This document shows positions 8,118 through 16,874 of a DNA stretch of 64,000 nt, piece after piece. The DNA is taken from assembly GCA_017410325.1 (NCBI GenBank), contig JAFQRA010000017.1:40551-104550 (forward strand), in the 5' to 3' direction. This DNA comes from Clostridia bacterium. GTDB lineage: Bacteria; Bacillota; Clostridia; Oscillospirales; Acutalibacteraceae. Position numbers and translations under genes: made by a program. The notes under the pieces were generated by a model. It ran no database searches and had not been told where the DNA came from. It saw only the letters and a program-made list of their open reading frames with translations. The number at the start of each line of letters is the position of its first letter. Within the stretch, counting starts at the first letter, position 1.

Positions 8118-11100
8118 ATGAAAACTTACAAACGGATTTTAGCGGTTATACTCTGCGTGGTTATGACCCTCACCGCTGCACCTTTAAGTGGATTCGTCGG
8201 GCTTGAACTGCCGAGCCAGTTCAATTTCAAGGCGGAGGCAGCAACGATAGCATCATATAATCAGGGTGACATTATTGAATTCGGTTGGTATCCGCAGAGT
8301 AAGGTTACTGATACTTCAACCATTTCCGTTCTTAATTCCGCAGGCGGCGAATGGACCTCCTACGGCTATTACAGCGGCACAGGTACATGGAATGACGGCA
8401 AAATGACTGCCGGAGATTATATGCGATATAAAGATGTAATCTATGGCTCAGATAAATACAGAGGAGTTGTGTTTGATACATACAGACCTTATTGTACAGG
8501 TGATAAGACAACATCTTCCGATTCATATTCATATCAGGGTGATAACGGATATACGCCGGGAACGGTTTACTGGTTTAAATATGAGCCTGTTGAATGGCGT
8601 GTGCTTGACCCTGATAAGGGCATTGTAATGTCAGAAACCATTATTGATGCTCAAGCGTATAATAACTATATTCTCTATAGCGGTAGTGATGAATACGGTT
8701 ACGGTGCATACTGGGGCGATTCGTCAAAAACATATTATGCCAATAATTATGCCGAAAGCAGTATAAGACAGTGGCTTAATAAGGATTTTTATACCACTGC
8801 CTTTTCAATTGCACAGCAGAATATTATTGAATATACCCAGCTCGATAATTCTGCATTCAGTGATTCATACTCAGCTTATGATTCTCAAACAACCAATGAT
8901 AAAATTTATCTTCTGTCTTGGGATGATGCGTTGAACGCTTATTATGGCTTTTCATCTTCGTACTCTGCTTACGATACTGAACGCAGAGCACAGGGCAGTG
9001 ACTATGCAAAATGTCAGGGGCTGTATGTAGCAACAAGCGACGGCTACAGAGGAAAATCCTATTGGTGGTTTCGCACTCCCGGCAGTGGTTCCACTCTCGC
9101 GTGCCATGTTGATGGCTATGGCTTTCTTAGCAGCGGCTATAGTGTCAACTACAGTAGCGGCATTCGCCCCGCTTTAAATTTTAATCTGAGCTCCGGAATC
9201 TTTCAATCTGATGTTAAAGATACCGGCAGCTCCTCAGCAGGAGGAACAGGTACTATAGTACCTGACAGTTTTACATATACACAATCTCACACCGTAAATA
9301 ATTATAAAACAGCAAACGCAACATACGCCGCAAAATACTTTGCCGGTGCGGCTCAGCCGATGGACGGCACGAACGGCACACCTGACCTGTGCATACCGGG
9401 TCTAAGCCTTGGCGAAAATATGGTGCCGCAGGGCATAGCGTACTATCCGGCTAAAAACTGGTTACTTGTTTCTTCATATTACAAAGACGCCGAAACAGAC
9501 AGCTACCCCTGCTATATCTATGCCCTCGATTTTACAACAGGCAAAATGGTTGCGGAGTATAAGTTGAAAGAAGCAGAAAGCTCAACTTTGCATGGTCATG
9601 TCGGTGGAATTGCGGTTTCCAACCATAATCTGTATGTAACAACAGATGACTCCTGTATCGGATATGCTCCGCTTTCAGATCTTGACAAAATGAACGGTGA
9701 AATCATTATCAGAGAGCATACTTCTATGTCTGAGTGGTTGGGTAACGCCAATACAGCATACCTGAGCATAAACGACGGGATTCTTATAACTGGCAACTTT
9801 TTCTACGCAAAGGACAGCAAGTATGATACACCTGCCAAGGCTGCAAACAGCGTTATTCTTATGCAAAGGCTCAATGGTAATTCGTCAGTTGACGAATGGA
9901 ACAGCGTATGCAATCCTGCTGTTACTGCGGTTATCAAGGTGTCGGATTCAATTGACAGAATACAGGGTGTAGTTTACCGTGATAAAAAATTTTACATTTC
10001 AAGCTCATTCGGTAGAAAGAACGAATCAAAGCTTTATGTTGCCGACCTTAGCGGTAGTACACTCAAAAACATATCCGCATTCAAAGCACTCCCGATGATG
10101 GAGGATATAACATTTGTTGGTGATTATATCTATTCCGTATTTGAGTCTGCTTCTGCTTTCTATCAAAAGGGGCTTGACGGAAAAAATGTTTCGCTTTACC
10201 CAACGGACGTTGTGTGGAGAATCGCCTATAAAGAGCTTATTTACAATATGGGTGATGAAACATACAGCTTTGACAATTACTCTGACGATGATTCACGAGG
10301 TCACTGTTTCGGTATGTCAATGACAAGTGCAGGTTATTTTTTAGACATTCTTGACATCAATGCAATCGGCGGAAATAAACAGGACGGCATTTTTGCATTG
10401 CCTGAAAATTCTAAAGTAAAAGAACCTGTTTGTTATTACCAAAATATACAAGCAAAATATGCACAAAATGCTATTGTAGCCGGCGGCTGGTATTACAAAA
10501 ACGGTTTTCCTTTTATCAGCTATGACTGGAATGATGTTGTAAACTATGTGGATAATCACGAATATGATAACAAAGGTACTCTTCAAATCGGATATCGTCA
10601 AGGTAAATCCGGTCATGCTATAAACTTCCTGAGATACGAGGTTGTTAACGGGCAGGAAAGAATTTATGCTTATGATAACAATTTTCCCGATACAGAGGTG
10701 TATTTTTACAAAGCAGAAAACGGCGATATATTACAAGCACCATATGCAACGTTTGACGGTGCAATAGATTGTATAGCTTTGAGAAGTGTTGAAAAATATT
10801 TCAACAGTCTTAGCGATTACGATGCAACACGTTATATTTTCGCAGACGAAAATGATATATCTATTCCCGGTGCTATTAAATATCCCTTGGATTGTGGTGC
10901 AGATAAGGAACGTGTTGTTTTTGAAATTCCCGACGGCGAAGAAAAGGTTGTAATTGTACCGCTTGTTGAAAACGCCGAGTTTGAATATCTCAACGTTACA
11001 TACAACTTTGACCAAGCAGAAGCAGGTCAGGCAGGCGAATTTACTCTTGCACAGGATGAGACTGCGCCTGAGGAAACGGTAGAATTAACATTTATTGACT

Positions 11101-11474
11101 TCCCTCAGAATATCGAAATAAAAACACCTTCCACAACAACTGTCAACTACGGCGAAACACTCATTCTTCACGCAGATTTTGGCGAGGTAACATTACCCGA
11201 AGGATACACTATCCTCTGGACTGTTGAGGGTGCAGGCTTCGATATGGCTCCTGCAACAGATGGCTTAACCTGCAAGATGACATCCGTTGCAAACGGTACG
11301 GCAACAGTCAAAGCAACTATTGTTGACGAGAATGGAGAAGCTGTACTTGATGCAGACGGCAACGAAATGTCTGACAGCAAGCAACTTACCTCAAAAGCAG
11401 GCTTCTGGCAGAAGTTCGTATCCTTCTTCAAGAACCTCTTCGGCATTTCAAGAGTTATCCTTCAGTCGATCTAA
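8118..11474 (+). CDS. Large secreted protein: DUF6273 + propeller-like + papain-like peptidase + Ig-like
   Basis: An 1118-residue protein with a clear signal peptide (residues 1 to about 41, ending KAEAA) and a strong GAGGAGG ribosome site. Residues about 45-355 match DUF6273 (FGWYPQSKV near the start, PVEWRVLD, SSIRQWLN, GIRPALNFNL at the end), a secreted lectin-like fold common in gut Firmicutes. Residues about 400-700 are repeated WLLVSSY / ALDFTTGK strands like a beta-propeller. A papain-like arrangement follows: Cys730 in GHCFGMS, His833 in GHAINF and Asp853 in AYDNN. The tail (about 1010-1100) is Ig-like, ending in an aromatic amphipathic helix (GFWQKFVSFFKNLFG). It is probably a cell-surface or secreted peptidase carried as cargo. 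Confidence 0.65.
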   Translation: MKTYKRILAVILCVVMTLTAAPLSGFVGLELPSQFNFKAEAATIASYNQGDIIEFGWYPQSKVTDTSTISVLNSAGGEWTSYGYYSGTGTWNDGKMTAGDYMRYKDVIYGSDKYRGVVFDTYRPYCTGDKTTSSDSYSYQGDNGYTPGTVYWFKYEPVEWRVLDPDKGIVMSETIIDAQAYNNYILYSGSDEYGYGAYWGDSSKTYYANNYAESSIRQWLNKDFYTTAFSIAQQNIIEYTQLDNSAFSDSYSAYDSQTTNDKIYLLSWDDALNAYYGFSSSYSAYDTERRAQGSDYAKCQGLYVATSDGYRGKSYWWFRTPGSGSTLACHVDGYGFLSSGYSVNYSSGIRPALNFNLSSGIFQSDVKDTGSSSAGGTGTIVPDSFTYTQSHTVNNYKTANATYAAKYFAGAAQPMDGTNGTPDLCIPGLSLGENMVPQGIAYYPAKNWLLVSSYYKDAETDSYPCYIYALDFTTGKMVAEYKLKEAESSTLHGHVGGIAVSNHNLYVTTDDSCIGYAPLSDLDKMNGEIIIREHTSMSEWLGNANTAYLSINDGILITGNFFYAKDSKYDTPAKAANSVILMQRLNGNSSVDEWNSVCNPAVTAVIKVSDSIDRIQGVVYRDKKFYISSSFGRKNESKLYVADLSGSTLKNISAFKALPMMEDITFVGDYIYSVFESASAFYQKGLDGKNVSLYPTDVVWRIAYKELIYNMGDETYSFDNYSDDDSRGHCFGMSMTSAGYFLDILDINAIGGNKQDGIFALPENSKVKEPVCYYQNIQAKYAQNAIVAGGWYYKNGFPFISYDWNDVVNYVDNHEYDNKGTLQIGYRQGKSGHAINFLRYEVVNGQERIYAYDNNFPDTEVYFYKAENGDILQAPYATFDGAIDCIALRSVEKYFNSLSDYDATRYIFADENDISIPGAIKYPLDCGADKERVVFEIPDGEEKVVIVPLVENAEFEYLNVTYNFDQAEAGQAGEFTLAQDETAPEETVELTFIDFPQNIEIKTPSTTTVNYGETLILHADFGEVTLPEGYTILWTVEGAGFDMAPATDGLTCKMTSVANGTATVKATIVDENGEAVLDADGNEMSDSKQLTSKAGFWQKFVSFFKNLFGISRVILQSI

Positions 11475-11497
11475 AAACCAAATAGCAATATAACCCT

Positions 11498-11544
11498 AAC
11501 CACCCGGCTTGAGCAATGAACTCAGGTCGGGTGGTTCTTTTTAC
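11498..11544 (+). terminator. Terminator of the secreted protein gene
   Basis: AACCACCCG (11498-11506) pairs with CGGGTGGTT (11528-11536), followed by CTTTTT. Confidence 0.85.
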
Positions 11545-11859
11545 CCTTGAAACGAAATCGCACCCGTTTCAGGGGTTAATTTATGCCCCAAATCAGCCTG
11601 TTTTTGGCAAGGAAGTTGAAGCTGCGATTTGTAGTGCCAGTGGTTCTTACATCTTTTTAATGATTAATGAATCACGTTTGGAGTAAAAATCACAGCGCAA
11701 GTGATTAAAAAATCCCGTTTTAGTTCAACCGTTAGGGATAGAAATTGCGAAGGTGGTTGAATGAAATAAATCAAGAAGGGAGTTAAAACGGTATGTACTT
11801 TCAGTCCGAAGATATCAAGCGGAACCAAATAATCTCATAAAGGACACGGCGTCATTGAG

Positions 11860-12100
11860 GTGTGCAGCAAAAGATGTGCTGCGTTCGTTTGCGGAAAAAA
11901 GTGCGTACCCCGATGTGATCTGAACAGCTTTGTCTATGCAAGGGTGCTCGGATCAGCAGTGAGAATGACAGCGAAAACATTGCCTGTACCGGTGCTTTGT
12001 TTGAGCTGACACTTCTCACGGACAGACCGTGTTTATCGGTCTGTGCATAAGGGTTATCACGGAAAATTATAGTGATTTTTACGTGATAACCGCTTATGCA
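11860..12100 (+). ncRNA. Candidate structured leader RNA before the tyrosine recombinase
   Basis: The 830 bases from 11475 to 12304 have no convincing gene, but several stems follow one another. GCAGCA/TGCTGC closes 11864-11882. GTGAGAATGACAG (11959-11971) pairs, with a bulge and mismatch, with CTGACACTTCTCAC (12006-12019). ACAGACCG/CGGTCTGT closes 12022-12044. TGCATAAGGGTTATCACG (12044-12061) pairs over 18 bases, with one bulge, with 12082-12100. This density suggests a large folded RNA, or DNA hairpin sites used by the recombinase. No Rfam family is assigned; the extent is a guess. Confidence 0.35.
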
Positions 12101-12304
12101 AGGTTTTTGAGGAGTTTTTGCTGCTCGGAAACCTTTGGTGTGAACAGGATGGTAACCTGCTCAACCGGCCTTTTCTCGGCGACAGAATATAATTTCTGTA
12201 TGTAAATTGAGACATCACCAATTGATTTAACGAGCCTTTCGGCGCGGGTTGGAAGAAACACCAACAGAAAAAGGGTTCAAATTATATATGAAAGGATTGT
12301 TGCT

Positions 12305-13282
12305 ATGGCTAAGCAAAACAAAGTCAGAGGTAAGAGTATAACAAGGCAGTTAAGGGATGAAACAGAGTCATTTATTGCCGAATTAAAAAGCTCTGTTACT
12401 CAGAAAAACTATAGAAAATGGTTGACTGCATTTATCAAATATTGTCGTGAACAGCATAATTGTAAAACCCATGCGGAATGTATTAAACATATTCAGGATT
12501 ATTCGGACTATCTGCAAGAGAAAGAATATAAACCTGCCACGATTCACAACTATCTTGCGGCGGTATGCAGCTTTTATAATGTACCGATGAACACAATCAC
12601 AAAACCTATCCGTTATACAGCTGAATACACCAAATCACGCTCGGACAACGGCAAGAAGATTCGTGCGGATAACAATCCGGATAATCCTCGTTACGCACGC
12701 ACCGTTGAATTTCAAAAGGTCGTCGGAATCAGAGTCTCAGAGCTTGCAAAGCTTGAGGGTAGAGATCTGAGAATCGACGAAAGCGGTCATATGTGTATTT
12801 TTGTTAAGGATGGTAAAGGAGGAAAGGATTCGCTTCAGAGAATCCTGCCTGAAGATCAGGAATTCGTAAAATCATATTTTGAAGGACTTGGTGAAAAGGA
12901 AAAGGTATTTAAACCTATTGAGCTCTCAAATTCAGTTGATTATCACATTATAAGAGCAAAGCAGGCTAAAAAGTGTTATGAGTATTATCTTAATAGAATA
13001 AACACTGAAGAAGGCTATGCAGAAAAGCTTGCCAATGAAATCCGCTTACGTTGGAAGCTGTATCGTACCGAGAAGCTTCCCGACGGCACGATTGTCCACA
13101 AGCCTTTTAACGAAAAGCTTATTAGTGGTACTTATAAAACAAAAGGAAAATGCAGGAAGCTTGCAATTGAGAAAAACCTCCCTGTTACATACAACAAGCT
13201 TGCACTTGCTGCTGTTTCAGTTTTTCATCTCGCACACTGGCGCAATAACGTCACTGTGCAGTCATACCTTTTATCGCGCTAA
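12305..13282 (+). CDS. Tyrosine recombinase, divergent
   Basis: A 325-residue protein with a SAM-like core-binding domain (about 20-105, SVTQKNYRKWLTAFIKYC) and a catalytic domain. The first catalytic Arg is visible in VVGIRVSELAKL, the beta-hairpin Lys region in KDGKGGKDS, and the C-terminal box as HLAHWRNNVTVQSYLL, giving a His and the nucleophile Tyr near the end. The second Arg box (usually H-x-x-R) reads TYNKLAL, with Lys where Arg is expected. This FHL-x-HWR-type recombinase is distinct from the Tn916-type integrase encoded convergently at 13382. It follows a long stem-rich leader. Whether it moves the whole element, inverts a segment or is an insert of its own is unknown. Confidence 0.75.
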   Translation: MAKQNKVRGKSITRQLRDETESFIAELKSSVTQKNYRKWLTAFIKYCREQHNCKTHAECIKHIQDYSDYLQEKEYKPATIHNYLAAVCSFYNVPMNTITKPIRYTAEYTKSRSDNGKKIRADNNPDNPRYARTVEFQKVVGIRVSELAKLEGRDLRIDESGHMCIFVKDGKGGKDSLQRILPEDQEFVKSYFEGLGEKEKVFKPIELSNSVDYHIIRAKQAKKCYEYYLNRINTEEGYAEKLANEIRLRWKLYRTEKLPDGTIVHKPFNEKLISGTYKTKGKCRKLAIEKNLPVTYNKLALAAVSVFHLAHWRNNVTVQSYLLSR

Positions 13283-13335
13283 CCAACTGAGGATACGGGC
13301 GGGATTTGACGCCACCTGTTTTGATATAAATAATA

Positions 13336-13358
13336 GCAGGGAGCAATAAGCCCCCTGC
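13336..13358. terminator. Bidirectional hairpin between convergent recombinase genes
   Basis: GCAGGG (13336-13341) pairs with CCCTGC (13353-13358), with flanking ATAAATA / TATTTAT that extends the stem. It separates the plus-strand recombinase and the minus-strand integrase. Confidence 0.6.
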
Positions 13359-13381
13359 AATATTTATCACATATTATCGCA

Positions 13382-14452
13382 TTAATCCTTTATATCAATA
13401 CTGAATGAGTTTGCAACAGCTTCACTTGCTTTGGCACGAGCTCTTTTGAATGCGTGAGCGTAGATATTAAAAGTTGTAGTGGGCTTTGAGTGGCCAAGCA
13501 TATCTGCAGCTGTTTTGGCATCAGTGCCTGCTTCAATCATAAGTGTTGCATTTAGATGCCTGAAACTATGGACATTTACATAGCGTAAGCCTTCTTTTTT
13601 GCAAAATTTTACAAGCCAATGTCTCGGTGTATCTGGTCCCATAGGTTTACCGTCATATGTTACGAACAATCTGTCAGTATCATTCCATAAATCACCCATA
13701 TTTGTACGATGATTCTCCCAATGCTCTTTATATTGTTGAATAATTTCAATAACAGATTCCGGTACTTTAAGGCTTCTGTATCCGTTGTCTGTTTTAGGTG
13801 TATCTGTAAAGGTACCTTTGTTTACTGAATACAAAGATGTTCTGTTAACTGAAATAATGCAGTTGTCAAAATCAATATCCGACCACTCAAGTCCGAGAAT
13901 TTCGCCCTTTCTTAATCCTGTAAAAATAGCAATTAAGTAAAAAACCACGTATTTAATATCTGCCTTTTCAAGTAGAATATTTAAAAATTGCTGAGCTTCA
14001 TCCGGTTCATATATGTTACGTTTAGTTTTCGGTGTGGAAATTGCATGAACATCATGACAAGGGTTGTTTACTTTTATATTACAACGTTTAGCAAATTCAA
14101 AAACATCGGAAATAAAACTTATGTAATGTTTTTGAGTTTTTTCTGCAAGTCCTTTTCCTGTTCTTTTATTAATGCCATCCTGTGCCAAGCTGTTAATAAA
14201 TTTTTGCACATCCATTGTAGTTATTTTATCCATTCGAATGTGCCCGATTGCTTGGTATGTTCTTGCTTTACAATTTTTCAGACGGTCTCTCCACAGTTGT
14301 TTCATTTTTCCTTCAAGTTCAATTTGCTCAAAGAATCTTTCAGCCATTACTTCAAATTTTATATTAGCCGAAGTGAAAGTACCACTTCTAACTTCCTCTT
14401 CAAAAAGGACTAATTGACGATTTACTTCTTTTTCAATTTGCTTTTCAGTCAT
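13382..14452 (-). CDS. Tn916-type tyrosine integrase
   Basis: The 356 residues from this ATG contain the core-binding domain (about 30-140) and the full catalytic set: Arg in FTGLRKGEILGL, HSFRHLNA, LGHSKPTTTFNIYAH with the nucleophile Tyr. It should cut and rejoin the tRNA-Pro site. The reading frame stays open upstream to a TGA at 14579-14581, and this extra stretch encodes a typical arm-binding domain (RYEKRGKGYRLKAYDGYDANG, then TKTWVPDAG) but has no ATG/GTG/TTG. An ATG at 14551-14553 is one base out of frame, separated by a run of six A. So the intact protein probably begins near 14553-14572, or the gene is damaged there. It is convergent with the 12305 recombinase. Confidence 0.88.
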   Translation of the reverse strand: MTEKQIEKEVNRQLVLFEEEVRSGTFTSANIKFEVMAERFFEQIELEGKMKQLWRDRLKNCKARTYQAIGHIRMDKITTMDVQKFINSLAQDGINKRTGKGLAEKTQKHYISFISDVFEFAKRCNIKVNNPCHDVHAISTPKTKRNIYEPDEAQQFLNILLEKADIKYVVFYLIAIFTGLRKGEILGLEWSDIDFDNCIISVNRTSLYSVNKGTFTDTPKTDNGYRSLKVPESVIEIIQQYKEHWENHRTNMGDLWNDTDRLFVTYDGKPMGPDTPRHWLVKFCKKEGLRYVNVHSFRHLNATLMIEAGTDAKTAADMLGHSKPTTTFNIYAHAFKRARAKASEAVANSFSIDIKD

Positions 14453-14619
14453 ACCTGCATCAGGTACCCATGTTTTTGTACGGGTAATCTGTTTTCCGTT
14501 AGCATCATAGCCGTCATAGGCTTTCAGACGATAACCCTTTCCTCTTTTTTCATATCTTCCTATAAAAATCAGCTTCTTTCAAATATATTCAATCGACCAA
14601 ATGTTCGGTTGTTAAATAT

Positions 14620-14648
14620 ATTATATCTCCAGAAATACATAACGTCAA
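14620..14648 (-). promoter_or_regulatory. Integrase promoter
   Basis: On the minus strand: TTGACG (14643-14648), 17-base spacer, TATAAT (14620-14625). Transcription would start near 14613, upstream of the open arm-binding frame, which supports the longer integrase. Confidence 0.7.
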
Positions 14649-14681
14649 CGTGCTAAAGCGCACAAAAAAGGTGGTGATTTT

Positions 14682-14882
14682 TTGAATACTGGCCCTAAAA
14701 TTCGTACAATTAAACAGGCAATTGCGGAAATCAAAGCGTTCGACAGTGAGACAGCGTTTACAGAAAGAGCACTTCGTCGACTTATACATGAAGGGAAAAT
14801 ACCTGCTGTTTATGCAGGTAATAAGACCCTTATTGATATGAATAATCTTTATGCCTATTTAACCGGTGTAAATTTAGAATAA
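14682..14882 (+). CDS. Excisionase-like small DNA-binding protein
   Basis: A 66-residue basic/helical protein that starts with TTG seven bases after AAGGTGGTG. The sequence IKQAIAEIKAFD, then FTERALRRLIHEGKIPAVYAGNKTLIDMNNLYAYL has the helix-turn-helix and wing of the MerR/excisionase (DNA-binding domain, excisionase family) fold: a helix, RRLI-x-EGKIPA turn, a basic loop and an L-x-x-YL end. It is divergent from the integrase, in the position typical of Xis in Tn916-like modules. It is expected to bend DNA at the element ends and favour excision. Confidence 0.75.
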   Translation: MNTGPKIRTIKQAIAEIKAFDSETAFTERALRRLIHEGKIPAVYAGNKTLIDMNNLYAYLTGVNLE

Positions 14883-14899
14883 AATCTCATTTGATGGTA

Positions 14900-14943
14900 A
14901 AAAATCCGAAAGGTCTCGAAATACGAGACTTTTCGGATTTTTA
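14900..14943. terminator. Bidirectional terminator between xis-like gene and kinase gene
   Basis: A 19-base stem with one G-T pair: AAAAATCCGAAAGGTCTCG (14900-14918) and CGAGACTTTTCGGATTTTT (14925-14943). A-tract and T-tract flank both sides, so it should work in both directions. Confidence 0.85.
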
Positions 14944-14958
14944 ATTATTGCTTAGGCA

Positions 14959-16035
14959 TCAATAATCATTTGTTTTATTATCAAAATGCATATGAACATA
15001 GAAGGTTCCATACTTGACCCCATGGTCTTTATGTAGAAATACACTATTGAAAGAAAGATCAATATTATGCGCGCAACAGATTTTTTTAGCAAAATTCAAA
15101 CCAAAGCCTTGTCCAGTTTCTTGTGCTTTTTTTGCGTTTTCACTACGGAATCCTTTGTCACAAAGGTGAAGAATTTCATTTTCTTCACAATAAGGTCCTA
15201 TTGATTTAATTGTAACATCTAACAAATTATTATTTTCTTCAAACAATACCTCTACAGGAGTATTGTTTGGTGAGTATTTTATTGCATTTTCTAAAATAAT
15301 AAAAAGAAGCGTTTCAAATGTTGGATAGATATTATATCTATAATCACTTTGAATTGGTGAATCAATTTTTATCCATACTTTTTTCCTCATATATCCTTTT
15401 AAAAGTTTTCGCATCTTATCAAATTTTTTGAAAACAACCGCAGGATATGTACTTACTGATGATAGAGAAGGGTTAAGTATTGAATCGAAATATGAAAATC
15501 TGTTTGAAATCATAAAACTACTAACATGAGCATTTTTTAAAGTTTCAACCAAAGTGTCATAGTCTATATTATCTTCATCAAAGTTAGTTTCCCACAATAA
15601 ATCAATTGAGTTTTTAATTTGACCATTCAATGAACGTGTTTCATGAAGTAAATCTCTAATTGCTTCAAGCTTCGCTTCAAGATCACGTTTTTCACACAAT
15701 GAATTAGAAATTTCATGGGCAATCGAACTACAAGAACTTTCATCAATAACTGGGTTGTATACATATTCCTGTGATGCGGTTATTTTTGATTTCTTTTTGT
15801 CATATATCCCTTTTATTTTTAATCCAGTAAAAATAATCTTTCCTTCCAACGATGTATATACATAGGATGAGAGACCATAGGGACAACAATAAGCTCCAGA
15901 GTCGACATTTTTAAGTTCATCATAATAATTTTTGCATTTTACTGAAGAACAATTTTTTTTACAAAAAGGAATTAGTTGAAAATAGGTACCATCAACTATT
16001 TCACCAATTGAATTTATATAAGGAAGTAAAGACAT
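14959..16035 (-). CDS. Cytoplasmic histidine kinase with PocR-like cysteine-rich sensor
   Basis: A 358-residue kinase, no membrane segment. The start is the ATG at 16035, set by GGAGGTG seven bases before it; the frame is longer but lacks a site there. Residues about 19-80 carry Cys25, Cys29, Cys34, Cys50 and Cys51 in FCKKNC-x4-C and CCPYGL, a spacing reminiscent of the PocR ligand-binding domain. A helical stretch with LLHETRSLNGQIKNS is the probable phospho-acceptor region, and the HATPase domain has FIILENAIKYSPNN (N box), a weak G1 region and GQGFGLNFAKKIC (G2). The gene begins one base after the stop of the receiver gene. The signal could be redox, metal or a small ligand; that is inference. 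Confidence 0.7.
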   Translation of the reverse strand: MSLLPYINSIGEIVDGTYFQLIPFCKKNCSSVKCKNYYDELKNVDSGAYCCPYGLSSYVYTSLEGKIIFTGLKIKGIYDKKKSKITASQEYVYNPVIDESSCSSIAHEISNSLCEKRDLEAKLEAIRDLLHETRSLNGQIKNSIDLLWETNFDEDNIDYDTLVETLKNAHVSSFMISNRFSYFDSILNPSLSSVSTYPAVVFKKFDKMRKLLKGYMRKKVWIKIDSPIQSDYRYNIYPTFETLLFIILENAIKYSPNNTPVEVLFEENNNLLDVTIKSIGPYCEENEILHLCDKGFRSENAKKAQETGQGFGLNFAKKICCAHNIDLSFNSVFLHKDHGVKYGTFYVHMHFDNKTNDY

Positions 16036-16036
16036 A

Positions 16037-16726
16037 TTATGCACCTCCAATACTACCGAGAATAAGCTTTGCACAGAGGGAAGATAAGAAATCTGTTATT
16101 ATTGATTTAAGTTGTGAATCCTTACCCTCTACATAACTTCTTAACTTATTGAAGTCTTTATTATTAACAGCTGCAACAAATTTATCTTCAATTTTTGCAA
16201 TTGTCAATGTGGATACATCGTTTTCTAATAAATAATCTCTAATCTTAATCCACTGATTAACAGGATCAATAGATTTTTTAACTTGATCATCAAGTGCGTT
16301 AATCCAATCGTCAATACCAAAGTCTTTTGGAGCAACAAAATCTGCAATAGAAAAAAATTGATTATAATCAGGATCGTAAGTATAAGATGTATAAGCTATT
16401 ATTCGCTTGTTAGGGTAGTTAGCGTGGATTTCTCTAATGATAAATGCACCTTCTTTAGAATATCCGAGTTTTTTACCAACACCAGCAATATCACAAAGAA
16501 TAATATCATATGGTTCAACATCTTTAATGGTGTCAATATCAGTTTTATGATGTATTTGATATCCATTAGCTTTTAAAAAAGACTCTGGCATAAAATCGTT
16601 ATCATCAATAACTAACATATTAACATGTTTGCGAAGTTCTGCAATTCCATTAGGTAATTTCAAGGCAGCATTCTCAGATAAATCATTTATTTTGTACATA
16701 ATAATACATATATGCGGTAATTTCAC
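16037..16726 (-). CDS. Receiver-domain protein without DNA-binding domain
   Basis: A 229-residue protein read from GTG with AAGGAG 12 bases upstream (an ATG ten codons later is an alternative). Residues about 36-150 form a receiver: VIDDND (D41/D42), phospho-acceptor D79 in ILCDIAGV, the conserved Thr in IIAYTSY, Lys in FVAPKDFG. The C-terminal 100 residues are helical, with no helix-turn-helix or known output enzyme. It is the first gene of a two-gene unit with the 14959 kinase, at the tRNA end of the element. The output is probably protein-protein contact. Such pairs on islands may serve element control or defence, but nothing here proves either. Confidence 0.7.
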   Translation of the reverse strand: MKLPHICIIMYKINDLSENAALKLPNGIAELRKHVNMLVIDDNDFMPESFLKANGYQIHHKTDIDTIKDVEPYDIILCDIAGVGKKLGYSKEGAFIIREIHANYPNKRIIAYTSYTYDPDYNQFFSIADFVAPKDFGIDDWINALDDQVKKSIDPVNQWIKIRDYLLENDVSTLTIAKIEDKFVAAVNNKDFNKLRSYVEGKDSQLKSIITDFLSSLCAKLILGSIGGA

Positions 16727-16874
16727 AGTTAATTCACGCTCCTTTTATATTCCTATATTTAACATTTTATCATACATACAAAAGTTTTTCAACATTATGG
16801 TTTTTGTGCTATTATTCGACATTATATATTGATATGTTATTACTTTACGATTATTCAATAAAAAATTTAAAATT

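Noticed and set aside
14545-14553. Programmed -1 frameshift of the A-AAA-AAG type in the integrase
   Set aside because: The heptamer is present but in the wrong phase relative to the ATG, and no stimulatory stem follows. Slippage on the A run or an indel is more likely.
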